NCBI GenBank assembly: GCA_010405405.1
Contig: MU004233.1
Coordinates: 819,122-883,121, forward strand
Direction: 5' to 3'
Length of the DNA stretch: 64,000 nucleotides
Source: Microthyrium microscopicum
Lineage: Eukaryota; Ascomycota; Dothideomycetes; Microthyriales; Microthyriaceae
Numbering within the stretch: position 1 is the first letter of the stretch; each line of letters opens with the position of its first letter. Made by a program: the position numbers and the translations under genes. The notes beneath the pieces are model-generated. The model ran no database searches, had not been told where the DNA came from, and saw only the letters and a program-made list of their open reading frames with translations. This document shows, piece after piece, positions 11,369 to 22,844 of the stretch.

Positions 11369-11917
11369 ATATCCACTTTATAGGGTCGAATCCAAGCTTG
11401 CACTGTTTCTTTTCGTCAAAGGTTTCCTTCAATGTGTCCAGAGTATCAGTGTAAGTGCACGAAGCATCTCTTGTCAACCTACATCGCTTCGAACAACCAT
11501 ATGCGTGAAGCCAGCATTCTCATGGTCAACAATAATGGAAGCTTTCGTACAAGATGGATGTTGTGACACAACTGTCTTTACGCCAAAGATAATGCTCCCC
11601 TTTCCAAGGCACAATGTGACAGAATTTCGTGAGTCATCGCCAGCAGCCAGTTTCCTCGAACCCAAACCATGGCGAGACTTTCAATCCTATATTCCTCGTT
11701 TTCTCTAAGCATTTCATTTTCCGACGAAAACAGCACAAGAGTGCAAAAGCTTGATTCCTACACAGGCAAGGCCAAAGAAAGGGGTCCATAAACACTGAGT
11801 GCCATTTTCAGTTGCTGGTGGGGCAGGCAAACAGCTTCTCTCCAAGTTACACTTTTTTTCTCCGAGATCGCTGGAAGTTTACCTTTCTCCCTTCTACGTT
11901 TTATCAGTGAAGTAAAA
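11369..11917. other. Intergenic, oxidase to HIS7
   Basis: 3' flank of the oxidase and promoter of HIS7. There is a pyrimidine-rich run (about 11848-11905) just before the HIS7 start, common in fungal promoters. No gene was recognised. Confidence 0.45.
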
Positions 11918-13688
11918 ATGCCTACAGTATATCTACTGGATTATGTGGCAGGTAACATACGGTCGCTGGTCAACGCAATCGAAAAGCTCGGATGGACTGT
12001 AGACTGGATCAAATCACCAGAAGATGTTGCAAAAGCTGATGTATGCCCAGTATCATTCAAACGAACACGATATTTACTAACCTCTTGACAGGCCCTGATT
12101 CTTCCCGGTGTTGGACACTTCGGTCACTGCTTATCTCAGTTCTCCTCTGCGGCATACCGAGAGCCAATCATTGCACACATCCAGGCTGGAAAACCATTTC
12201 TCGGAATCTGCGTAGGTCTACAGGCACTATTCGAAGGTTCAGAGGAAGATCCAGATGTACCTGGATTCGGCATTGCGAAAGGACGACTAAAGCGCTTCGA
12301 TGCGTCAACGAAAAGTGTACCACAAATTGGCTGGAACTCGGCCAAAACGAGCGTCAAATCTGACAATGGTGAGCCACTAAGTTTATATGGATTGAGTCCT
12401 AGCAGCAAGTACTATTACGTCCACTCATATGCAGTGCCATATCGGGAGGGCGAATTGGAGAAGGACGGCTGGATGGTAGCTACGGGCACATATGGCACTG
12501 AGACTTTTGTCGGCGCAATCGCAAAAGATAATATACTTGCTACGCAATTCCATCCGGAGAAAAGTGGTGCAGCTGGACTTAGGCTCATCAAGGCGTTCCT
12601 AGAGAAGCGGAAGTTGAGTCCATTATCACCTGAGTCAACCAACGCGTCCAAAGCAACATCAGCCACTGGGCTCACGAACAGAATCATCGCCTGCCTTGAC
12701 GTACGAACCAACGATGCTGGAGATCTCGTCGTCACGAAAGGAGACCAATACGATGTACGAGAAAAGTCTGATTCCGTCAGTGCTGGAGGGCAAGTACGTA
12801 ATCTGGGCAAACCTGTTGAGATGGCGCAGAAATACTACGAGCAAGGAGCTGATGAAGTCACATTCCTCAATATCACATCATTCAGAAATTGTCCGGTGAC
12901 AGACTTGCCAATGCTTGAGATTCTACGACGGACTTCGGAGACTGTGTTTGTGCCGTTGACGATAGGCGGTGGTATTCGCGATACGACGGATCCTGATGGC
13001 AGGGCTGTGAGTGCGCGCGAAATTGCTGGACTCTACTTTGCGTCAGGGGCAGATAAAGTCTCGATCGGGTCTGATGCTGTAAATGCTGCTGAGGAGTTAT
13101 ATGCTAATGGAGGTAAACCTACTGGCAAAACGCCGATAGAGACGATTTCGGCAGCATATGGAAACCAGGCGGTGGTGATCTCGGTGGATCCACGACGAGT
13201 ATACGTTACGTCGCCATCAGATACAACCCATCACACGATTCATACGAAATACCCTGGACCAAATGGCGAGGAGTACTGCTGGTACCAATGTACGGCAAAA
13301 GGTGGAAGAGAAGGGCGAGATGTGGATGTACGACAACTAGTCCAAGCAGTAGAAAAACTGGGTGCTGGGGAGATATTACTCAACTGCATAGATCGCGACG
13401 GATCAAATCGAGGCTTCGACCTTGAACTAATCCGCGATGTCAAAGAAGCCATCAAGATCCCCGTGATCGCCAGCAGCGGAGCCGGCAAACCAGCCCACTT
13501 TGCTGAAGTGTTCAGGGAAACTCACACAGATGCTGCTCTAGGCGCTGGAATGGTAAGAAGTGAAAGGTTGTTGGTGAAATTTGGCTAATATACACTAGTT
13601 CCACCGAGGAGAATTTACGGTGAAGCAAGTGAAGGATCATTTGCAGGAAGAGGGACTGTTGGTTCGACAGTTTGAGGCGGATATATGA
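11918..13688 (+). CDS. HIS7: Imidazole glycerol phosphate synthase, fused HisH-HisF (histidine biosynthesis)
   Basis: Exons 11918-12040, 12092-13552 and 13599-13688 encode 557 residues, matching the size of yeast His7. The N-terminal glutamine amidotransferase has the nucleophile Cys in [11 protein letters not shown] and the catalytic His in [10 protein letters not shown]. The C-terminal HisF (beta/alpha)8 cyclase shows [39 protein letters not shown] and [15 protein letters not shown]. The enzyme takes glutamine ammonia and PRFAR to IGP and AICAR, step five of histidine synthesis, linking it to purines. The last intron (46 nt) was accepted because it restores [14 protein letters not shown]; without it the protein stops early at VKFG. 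The gene ends 116 bp from the convergent glycosidase/kinase gene. Confidence 0.96.
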
Positions 13689-13804
13689 TACAAAAAGGCT
13701 CGCTAAGCGAATTAATCAAAAGACCAATGCTTGCGGTAGAATCGCTATCATGCTCATCAAAGATACAAACGAAGGTACTGGCAGCTTGATAGTGCTTAGG
13801 CACC

Positions 13805-16312
13805 TTATACGGTGTAGTTGCGATCAATAAAGGTGTCTGCCACAGCCTTGCCCCGAGGCATCAATTCGGGTACAAGTGATGCCAGTTCTGGGCTGACGGC
13901 CTCCTCACTCTTGAGCGAGAGAACTGCAGCCTTTTGTGCAAATTCGACGCACTCTTCGACCGGGTCTCCTGTAGTGACCATGGCAGCCAGAAGAGCGCCT
14001 GCAAAGGTATCGCCAACTCCATTGACTGAGACAATATCCTTGTCTTTGACAAGTTCTGCAGGCCCGAAGAGACGCATATAAACACCACCAATGGCATCGT
14101 TTGTGATGACACCCTCGGCCGCCGACACCAGATGCTTTTGGAATTCTGGGTCATCCAGTCGCTCGTCGCCTTTATTAATTATCTGGGCAAGAAGTAATCC
14201 GTCGGGCCCAAGTGTCGTGATGATACATGGTATTAAAGGGAGAAGACCAATGGCAATTTGAGGAACACCCTGTTCAGCCAGACTCGAAGATGAGAAGCGC
14301 TCCAAGATCGACACGATTTCGCCTTCTGCGGCAAAATCGACAGCTGCAAACCAAGGCGACGATTGGTCAAGACTGCCGGTTTCCAAAGCTTTTCGATGCA
14401 TGGCCTGCAGCTCCATAATGTTGGGAGTTGTAATGTGCACCAAGTGATTCGGATATACCACCACTTCATCTGCATCAGGATTGATCAAGCGGCCTGCCTT
14501 TGCTTGGGAAACAGGCTCCGCGAGAACCTTGCAGTTAGACTGCTTTGCGCAGATAAGCCACCACAAATAAGTTTTAGCTGACCAGTTTGCGTCCACTGCT
14601 AGCCATTGACGCTTGGAACTTGCGAAAGCAGTTCTCCATCTTGATTCATTGCGCCGGGTTGTCCCCTGTTCCATAATTCTCATATCTGCCATGCCCACAA
14701 CCAAATTGTTGTCAAGTTTATTCGTCGCAACATATTGAGCAGTTCGCTTATGACTAGTTTCGATTATGCGAGATGTCGCCATGCCCATTGATTTCACAGC
14801 CGTCAACAGCATTTGGCCAGGTAAATCAGCTCCCACTAAAGTAGAGAGATGGGTGTTGACTTGTAACAAATGGGCCGCCTTGGCGATGTTGTAACCGACG
14901 CCGCCTGGTCTCTGCGTAATTATAGCAGGATTTGAGGTGTATTGTGCGACGTCTTGCATATCCTTCTGCGAATGGGGACGATGGTTACAAGAAGTATCCA
15001 TTGCTAACGAGCCAGCAACAATTATGTCAGGTTCTAATGGTGCGGTTTTCTCGATGTGCTTAGGTTGCGCATCAGATGCTGATGGGGGTATACTTGTGCC
15101 CAAGTAGGACTCTTGGAGAAGGAAACTTGATAGGTGGTTCAGCATCATGGTTTCATACAGGCGGATGTCATCTACCTTGTTTTCTTTTCTAGTTGCGGGT
15201 CTTGTTGGTATAGATTTTTTAGCTCCTTCGCTACGTTTGTTGCTCTGACAACATTGGAAATGATGAGGGCTCGGTTGGCTGGTATGCTTCGGGACTGTGT
15301 GATTTCCTTGATTTTGGCAAGGATGAATGGAGTATTTGCGTTTCCAGTTGCTCCAGCGGCATCGGCCTCTTCTATAGCTTGGGCAATGGCAAGGTCCATC
15401 TCTTCTTTGGGTATACTGGCTTCGATTGGGATTGGGTTGGCAAAATGCAGCCCAGTTTGGAGTTGCAACGCGAAATGGGCGTCTGCAATGATCAACAGCT
15501 TTCCTGGTAAGGTAAAAGACTTACTCACGAATTATCCGCGCTGCCTCTAGTTCATCTCGAACAACCGCTGGGCTTTTCAGGCCACTGTCTCTGCTCCAGA
15601 ACGCAGGAAAGTCGACATCACCTTCGCGTCCATCAGCAAAAGTTGCAACGGGAACCCCTTGAGTTTCAAGATACTCTAATGTCCTAGGCAGGTCCAGAAA
15701 CGCTTTACAGCCGCTGCTGATGACTGCAACGGGTACACAACCCAACGCTTTTAGATCAGCCGAGATATCCATGGAACTCTCGGCTCCTCTATGGACACCA
15801 CCTAAGCCACCTGTTGCAAAAACCTGGATGAAGGTGCGACGAGCCAGATCCATGGTACCGGCGATGGTAGTTCCGCCCGAGTATCGCTTTCCGTCAGCAG
15901 TTCGGGAGCCCAGTACAAGGGGCAAGTCCCTACTCGACACCTTGACAGTGTTTGGATCGCCGGCAGACGAGGCGAGGCGTATGAGCTCCTCAGGAGTCAA
16001 TCCAACTTTAGCTACGCCATCAATGATGCCTATGGTTGCTGGAACACCACCATTGACGCGAACTAAGGACTCCAGCTCAGAGGCGAGAGCTAGGTTCTCT
16101 GGGTATGGAAATCCATGGGTATAAATGGCGGATTCCAATGCCACAATCGGTTTTTGGCTGTCTACTGCATCTCGGACTTCCTCCGATACTTTAAGGTACT
16201 GGTTCTCGCGTCTGTCTAACACCGTACTGTAGCTTAGGTTGCGACGGGCAGATTTGTTGATGAAAGATCTCAAGCTGCAAGACCGAAAGACAGGCTGACA
16301 GCGAAAGAGCAT
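13805..16312 (-). CDS. Pseudouridine-5'-phosphate glycosidase fused to pfkB-family kinase (IndA-like)
   Basis: Exons (minus) 16312-15529, 15482-15176 and 15125-13805 join to 803 residues. An Arg/Ser-rich presequence (about residues 1-30) suggests mitochondrial import. Residues about 35-350 are a PsiMP glycosidase: PIVALESAIYTHGFPYP, TIGIIDGVAKVGL, SSRDLPLVLG, SGGTTIAGTM and VFATGGLGGVHRGAE. Residues about 390-800 are a ribokinase/pfkB kinase with QRPGGVGYNIAKAA and the C-terminal catalytic signature VNGVGDTFAGALLAA. Together they would phosphorylate pseudouridine and cleave PsiMP to uracil and ribose-5-phosphate. The second intron (15126-15175, GTAGAT donor, AAG acceptor) is needed because the frame otherwise meets TAG. 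The fusion is known from fungi and animals. It is convergent with HIS7. Confidence 0.93.
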
Positions 16313-16993
16313 GTTTGAGGATCGCCTCTAACGCATTGTCGCAGTTCGAGCTTTCAGGAGGATTAGAGGACTTTGGATGGCATTAATACTGTTGAGTTGA
16401 AATGTTTATGGTTCAGAGCTTAGATTCTGGAGTACGAGCCGCAAGGGGGCTACAAAAGCAATGTCCGAGGGGGCCTCTATTCGTCCACTTCAACGACGTC
16501 TGTTCATTTTCTATTCATGGTTGGAGTTTATTAAGCGAAGTAACCCACAAGGTCAAAGCAAAACTGTATGTATCTATATCATCTAGGTCTGAGAACAGGT
16601 GCGAAGTATCATACAACATGCCATCTTGATGCTTCATGTCTTCTAGGTCGAAAGCTGCAGGTCAGCCATTGACAATTTGAGTGGCATCTCGACGCAACAA
16701 CTATGACGATTATTGAAGAATACAACCACCTTGACGTACCCCAGTCGACTTCAAATCAAACAGATTTATGGTGGGTGGCATGGTGGAGAATAGTTCCGAC
16801 ATTGAGCAGGATGCTCAGAGAACACAGTAGTGATGATGTTTGATGTCATGGAAACATAATATTCACATATATCTCGAAGCTTCTTAGAAAGTCCGATTTG
16901 TAATGATTACTCTAGGTACATTTTCTTCATTCATATCTCCTAGCAACAGATGCAAAGTTGCTGGAGAAATCGTGTTCCTACTCCTTTAGCATC
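16313..16993. other. Intergenic, RidA 3' end to glycosidase/kinase promoter
   Basis: Both neighbours read leftward, so this holds the RidA 3' flank and the upstream region of the fusion gene. A 75-codon frame at 16402-16629 (plus) has no features. No repeat was recognised. Confidence 0.45.
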
Positions 16994-17505
16994 CTAGTCC
17001 GCGACAGCAACAACCTCGATCTCAACCTTCATATCTGGCAAGCCCAATTTGGCTACCCCAATCTCTGTCCAAAGAGGTCTATGATCAGGAAAATGCTTCC
17101 TGAAAGCCTTCACCATCAACTCCGTCGTCTTCTCCCCCAGTGGGCAGTGGTAGGAGACAACCTTGTACGCCTGCCCAACCCCTTTGCTTGCTCCAGCGTT
17201 CTTGAGCGCGAGGTCTACGTTGGCGAAAGCGTTCTCAATCTGCTCTTCCTCTGATTCAGGAATTTGGGTTGCATCGGTTTCATCAGTGGACCGATTGAAG
17301 GGATCCTCTGAAGGTGGACCAGCTTGAGGCCAACCGCCTGGAGTCTTTGGTTAGCACAGGGAACTTCGAGGGTGTTTAATATGCCAAACTTACCTTGACC
17401 TGAGATTTCAATCCGATCACCAACTCTGACGGATTGGGACATGTGGACCTCTGTGGCCGCAAACTCGCCCCAGCCTGCGTAATCGAACAATTGGAATTTA
17501 GACAT
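16994..17505 (-). CDS. RidA/YjgF/UK114-family protein
   Basis: Exons (minus) 17505-17394 and 17337-16994 join to 151 residues. The fold is recognisable by VGDRIEISGQGG near the start, IENAFANVDLALKNAGAS in the middle, and PLWTEIGVAKLG followed by VEIEVVAVAD at the end. Family members form trimers and many hydrolyse reactive enamine/imine intermediates. The catalytic Arg of canonical RidA (in the segment R-x-x-V-Y/R-V-x-x-P) is not evident at the expected place: here EKTTELMVKAFRKHFPDHRP precedes PLWTEI, so this may belong to a non-canonical Rid subgroup. A 56-nt intron splits the Gly-Gly motif. The gene is divergent from SOF1 and has a TATA box about 90 bp upstream. Confidence 0.88.
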
Positions 17506-18069
17506 GATGATTGTGTGAGAGTATTGGAGTGTAGTAGTGGATGATTGTAATGTGTTTTTTTATTTTACTTCTCCATTTGCACAGTGAGCTGGGTTTATAT
17601 AGACCACCGGAACCAGCCATTCTCTCACTTGATGTCATAAATCTTTGGTAAGCACATAGTGGAGAAAGGGCATAGACGGGACGACTCAAAAGCCGAATTA
17701 GGAATCTAGCGAAAAGGACTTATTAGTGTTGAGAGCTACCACGCATCCTATCTCCTTAGACATTTCAAGGTAATTGAATAACAAGAAATGGATGATCGGA
17801 TAAATGCTGAAGATCGTCGGATAGACTTTGAAGAGTCCGACCGGCCACGGGATGATTCAGCATCGAGATATTGAAGATTAGGAATCCAGGAAAAGCCTAA
17901 CTCTTTGCAGATTAGCGCAGAGGGGCATCGAACGGGAAGCTAGCGGAGCCCACTAGTCCTCCGCTAGCCTAGCGTGAATATTTCTTGAACTTTTTCAACT
18001 TCAACCCTTTTTTGGTGATCCCCACCACTGATCAGGAAACTTCCAAAAACCAAGTAGGATCTCGTCGCC
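17506..18069. other. Divergent promoter region, RidA and SOF1
   Basis: A 564-bp region between two divergent genes. It contains the RidA TATA box. On the SOF1 side it ends in a pyrimidine-rich run before the ATG at 18070. No additional gene was seen. Confidence 0.55.
17593..17601 (-). promoter_or_regulatory. TATA box of the RidA gene
   Basis: On the minus strand the sequence reads CTATATAAA, a strong TATA match, about 90 bp upstream of the RidA ATG at 17505. This distance fits a fungal core promoter. No experimental support. Confidence 0.55.
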
Positions 18070-19468
18070 ATGGTATATACCTCTATCCCTCTATATTGCT
18101 ATAGATAACGTGCTAACCTCCGATCAGAAGATAAAAGCCCTCTCCCGGTCGACATCCTCAGTTCAAGCCCCCGGATCGTCCGTTCAACGCCAATCCCGCA
18201 ACTATGATCCTGCCCTCCATCCCTTTGAACGGGCACGAGAATACACTCGTGCTCTCAATGCCACAAAACTCGAGCGCATGTTCGCGAAGCCCTTCATAGC
18301 CTCGTTAGGAAGAGGCCACGTCGACGGCGTTTACCGAATATGCAACGACCCCACATCTCTCGAGAATTTCGCCAGCGGTTCAGGTGATGGCGTAGTCAAA
18401 GTCTGGAATCTCACCAGCCAAGAAGAAGTCTACCAAGTACAAGCACACGAAAACATCGTGAAAGGGCTCTGCTGGAGCCAAGAAAAGCGCCTCCTCTCCT
18501 GCGCCGCCGACAAAACCATCAAGATGTGGGACCCCTACAACACACCCACCAACAGTCCCCCGATCGCCAGCTGGAGCGGCAGAGAGCCATACACATCCAT
18601 ATCACACCACCGAACTCACCCCTCCTTCGCAGTCTGCTCCACTAACTCCATCCACATCCACGACACCACACGCCCAAACTCCAACCCCTCCTCCATCCTC
18701 GCCTGGCCCACCGCCGTCAACAGTCTCACCTCCGTCGCCTTCAACCCCACCGAAACCAGCCTCCTCGCCTCCTCCGCAACAGACCACACCATCGCCCTCT
18801 ACGATCTCCGCACCAGCTCCCCACTAACCCGCACCTCCCTCACATTCTCCTGCAATGCCCTCGCCTGGAATCCCATGGAAGCATTCAACCTCGCCGCCGC
18901 AAGCGAAGACCACAACATCTACCTGTTCGACACGCGGCACATGAAACGCGCCCTCAACGTCCTACGCGACCACGTCGCCGCCGTCATGGACGTGCACTGG
19001 AGTCCCACCGGCACACAGCTCGTCAGCGGATCCTATGATCGGACCGTACGTCTCTGGAACCGCGAAAAGGGGCACAGCAGAGACGTGTACCATACCAAGC
19101 GAATGCAGCGCGTCTTTTCATGCGCGTGGAGCGCAGACGATGGCTTTGTGCTAAGTGGTAGCGATGATGGTGATGTACGGCTTTGGCGTGCGACGGCGAG
19201 TGATAGACGGGGAATCAAGACGTTTGCGCAGAGAACGAAGGAGGAGTATGATGATGCGTTGAAGAAGAGATACGCGCATATGCCGGCGATCAAACGGATT
19301 GCGAGACATAGACACGTGCCGAAGAACGTCAAGAAGGCAGGCGAGATTAAGGGTGAGGAACTCAAGTCGCTGAAGCGGCGGGAAGAGAATGAGCGGAAAC
19401 ATACGCACAAGGGCAAGACGAAGCGGATGGCAGAGCGAGAGAAGATGGTTGCTGCGGTGGAAGAGTAG
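18070..19468 (+). CDS. SOF1: SOF1-like WD40 ribosome biogenesis factor
   Basis: The coding part of the first exon is only the ATG (18070-18072). It is followed by a 55-nt intron and a single long exon 18128-19468, giving 447 residues that begin MKIKALSRS, the family start. Markers of Sof1/DCAF13 are HPFERAREYTRALNATKLERMFAKPF, seven-bladed WD40 repeats (for example VKVWNLT, TIKMWDP, VRLWNREKGHSRDVYHTKRMQ) and the basic Sof1 tail with YAHMPAIKRIARHRHVPK. Sof1 is part of the U3 snoRNP/SSU processome and is needed for 18S rRNA maturation in the nucleolus. The next in-frame Met in exon 2 lies well inside the conserved region, which supports the ATG-only exon. Confidence 0.95.
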
Positions 19469-19632
19469 AACGATATGTCCACACAAAATTAGATACCCAC
19501 ACACCTAGTCATGCGAATGAAATTATATCATGCTTATTTCATTTCGCAAGCTAACACTACAATGGGTATTCTTGCTAGCTAAACCCTGTTGCTTCTTGAA
19601 GCTACTCCGGGAGGTTGTTGGTAATGCCAATG

Positions 19633-22053
19633 CTAAACACGACGGAAGAAGTAGATGTAAGCAAATTTCTTCATCTCTTCGATATCAGCCGCCTTGGCCA
19701 CCTTTTCATCGTTGAACAGAACCCAGCTTGGCTCACTCTCGCCTTGCACAGTCTTGCGAATGAAGGCGACATAATGACTAGGACTAGTTAGCACAACCCG
19801 AATAGATAATTGACGAAAGACTTACCCAGCATGAATCGACGACCCCTTGTGGCAAACAATGCTTTGCAGCTGATAGTTTGCCGGCGTCGCCTCACTACCA
19901 ACCTTCTTCTCCGCTGGCTTCTGTTCCTGTTGCGGTTGCGCATCATCACCGAAATCACCGATTGCATCTGGATGACTGAACAACCACTCAATTGCACGCT
20001 CCACACTGCTGCCAGTCTCCTTGAGCGCCTGTCTAGCTTGGGGCACACTAAAGCCCATACTGGTCAGTGCATCAATAGTCGCTGGGTCCACGGTCGCCGG
20101 GGCGCTGGCTGACTCGTCAGCCACGGGTGTATCAATGTCGGGATCGTCCATATGTTCGAAGAGCCAGTTAGACGCTGCTGTGGCATCCGTGTTTCCTGTG
20201 GCCTTGAGAGCCTTCTCGCAGCGTACTCGAGGAAAACCCATCTGTTCGAGGATCGCTAGTTCGGCCTCATTGGCAATGAATCTGTTGGTCGCTGCAGCGG
20301 GCGCGGTGTCTTCGGGAAGTAGCTCCTCATCAGACTTTGGACCAGAAGAGAGATATGTGTCGAAAGAGAATGGGGTGTCATCTACCACAACGGGCACGTC
20401 TTGCTTGGTAGGTACCCAGTTGACAACTTCGAAGCGGCGAGCATTGATGGCGAGAGTGGATGGGAGAGTTCGGAATTTCGAGGATTTGCTGAACTCCTTG
20501 TGAGAGCAGGATGGGCAGGTGAGTTCGACTATTTCTGGAGCCGTGAAGATGTCAAGACATTCTTTTAGAGTGACTGGTTCGAACTCTTCCTTTTCCTTTT
20601 CTTTTTGACCTTCGTCTGTCATCTGCACGTCCTTGTCCTTGGTGACACGCCGAATGGGCACGGGAATAGAAATGTTGTCTTGCTCCACGGTTGAGTATCG
20701 AACCTTTTTGCATTTCATACACTGCAGGCGCTGTTCCATGATGAACTGAAATGATACGGTCGGGTCGTATAATGGCGCAGGATGATTTGAACGAGTAATC
20801 AACTTCATAAGATGAAGGAGGAACTCGAAAGAGTCTTGCTGTCGCATTGTTGAGAACTCTGGATGGCCTTTGCCAGCAATAGCCTTGAGCATGGCCGGCC
20901 GAAGGCCTCTTTGATGTGGCACCTCAGTGGATTCTTCAGACACCGGGGCGTCACTGTCGGGTTTAGCATAGCGACCTGATAGTAAGCCATCAGCAAGCTT
21001 TCGCAGCTGTGTCTCGAGGTCCTCCGCTGGAATGTGCGCCGGTGGTGGCGTATCTTTGGGGAAGTAGTATCGCTTTTGGAATTCCGGAAACGAGAAGAGG
21101 GATTGGAAGACACTGTTCATATAACAGCTGTTTCCGAGATTTTTCAGTCCAGTAAAGCCTTCTCCAAACAATGGACGTAGCTCCTTGCCATCTTCTGTGA
21201 GCATAGAAAAGTCCCAGCGCATATTCTGCTCAATGTTCAGTTCTGTCAGGCTCTTTTCTGTCTTCTCTCGATTAGAAATATCGATTCCCCAATTTGCCAG
21301 ATGTGCTGTAAGCTCTGGGTCTAGGCGCTCGTCGTCGCAGGCGTAACAGTAGATGTCCGCAGTTCCATCAGCTGTCAGCGATCCTAATTTGACAGCTACA
21401 GGATGTGTTGAAGACTCTTTGTGAGAGAGAGCATGACCATTGCCACCCACTCCACCAAACTGAGCCCGGCCACAGGCAAGGTTGCCACACGTCAGACACA
21501 ACCACAAGTTCTCCTTGAGATCGCAAGACGAACATTGCCCTAGACCTTGTGCTTCGATCTGCCGTGACTTCTCTTGCTGTAGCAGCAGAATGTGTTCGCA
21601 ATTCGTCAACTCTTGCTCCCAAGCCTTGACTTCCTCCTGTCTCGCCGCCGTGCTTGCCTTGAGAATGCCATCCACAGTATCGCGAATCTTCTGACTCATG
21701 GGATCATCCACATTACAATCCACGCACCGTACGTGCGTAGCGGTGTTGTACTTGTCATCCTCGGTCTCAGCTGCTATAGCTAGTTTGGTCATCTTTGCGG
21801 GAGGTTCATTTCGATCGATGGGCTTGCGCGTACGCTTGATGTTGACGACTAGCGGGTGGCCAGTAGCTTCAGAATGAAGCAGACTATGGTTCCGCTCTCC
21901 AGCACATCCTCCATTGTAGCAGAAGAGGCAAACGTCGAGGCCTGCGGGACTGTCAATGCTATCGAAACATTGTGTACAGTCTTCACGGTAGACGTGAGAT
22001 GCGGGGGTAGGCTCGCGGAGGCGCGAATCGTCGATATGCTTGCACTCATCCAT
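19633..22053 (-). CDS. UBP14: Ubiquitin C-terminal hydrolase of the USP5/Ubp14 type
   Basis: Exons (minus) 22053-19826 and 19777-19633 give 790 residues. Domains in order are a zinc-finger cryptic UBP ([11 protein letters not shown]), the ZnF-UBP that binds the free ubiquitin C-terminus ([35 protein letters not shown]), the USP domain with Cys310 in [13 protein letters not shown], two UBA domains ([18 protein letters not shown] and [17 protein letters not shown]) inserted in the USP domain, and the His box [12 protein letters not shown]. The enzyme disassembles unanchored polyubiquitin. The His box is split by the 48-nt intron, so the second exon is essential. The start MDECKH resembles family starts, although an upstream non-coding exon is possible. 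It shares a 312-bp promoter with RBL2. Confidence 0.95.
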
Positions 22054-22365
22054 GAAGGCAGCTGGGGACCACGAGAGGGTTTAATCAGAGAGCTTGGTGG
22101 GATATTAGAGATTGGATGAGCGTATGTGAGGTTTTGAGTGGCGCGAGTTGAAGCTTGGAGATGTAAAGAAATGGAGCAGGGAGAGCTCCAAGTTGAGTTG
22201 AAGACTGACGTTGGTGGGGCCAAAGCAAATGGGAAGGAGCAGACTTGCAGTGGCAGTGGCCAAAAAAATAAACATTCATGCACCAGGCAACAACCTTCTA
22301 TTTACGCTCACCGGTCAAACACGACTTCTATTGAGCTGTAAACTGTTCTTCCTCATAAATCAGAA
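22054..22365. promoter_or_regulatory. Shared divergent promoter, UBP14 and RBL2
   Basis: These 312 bp separate the start codons of two divergent genes, so both promoters and 5' UTRs must fit here. No consensus TATA element is obvious. Co-regulation is only an inference from the spacing. Confidence 0.5.
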
Positions 22366-22798
22366 ATGGCGCCTTCCACGCTGACTATCAATACAAACGC
22401 GCTTACACGTCTCGTGAAAGAGAAGCTTAGTTACATCAAAGAAGCTCAGCAACAAGAAGCCCGAATCAAGAAGCTCGAAGACAATCCAAACGACGAAAAT
22501 GCAGAGTATATGCTTGGACAAGAAGTAAGCCTAGCGTCCAGAGTTTGTAGCTTGTTCTAATGATATCAGCAACGAGGTCTAGATCAAACCAAGGCAGTTT
22601 CATTGTCTCTCCAAATCAAAATCAGCGAGGCTATTGGAACCTTACAACAACAGATTGTAAGACTACACTGTTGCCTATAACTGATCGAATACTTACATTG
22701 TTTAGGAGGCAGTAGAGAAGAGTGGTGATGGAGATGAGGCTGAACTTACCAAAGCTCGAGAGACATTGAAGACAGGAACAGATGCGATATCAGAATAG
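22366..22798 (+). CDS. RBL2: Tubulin-folding cofactor A
   Basis: Exons 22366-22524, 22570-22656 and 22706-22798 give 112 residues, the usual size for cofactor A/Rbl2. The protein is almost entirely charged amphipathic helix, starting MAPSTLTINTNALTRLVKEKL and continuing YIKEAQQQEARIKKLE, then LSLQIKISEAIGTLQQQ and ELTKARETLKTGTDAIS. Cofactor A is a three-helix bundle that binds free beta-tubulin in the cytoplasm. Both introns fall between codons, in the helix-linking parts. The stop lies only 46 bp from the stop of the convergent THO7 gene, so transcripts probably overlap. Confidence 0.88.
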
Positions 22799-22844
22799 TC
22801 TTGAATTAGCATTAAATTGCCCAACTTGAAGCAAAATACCACTA

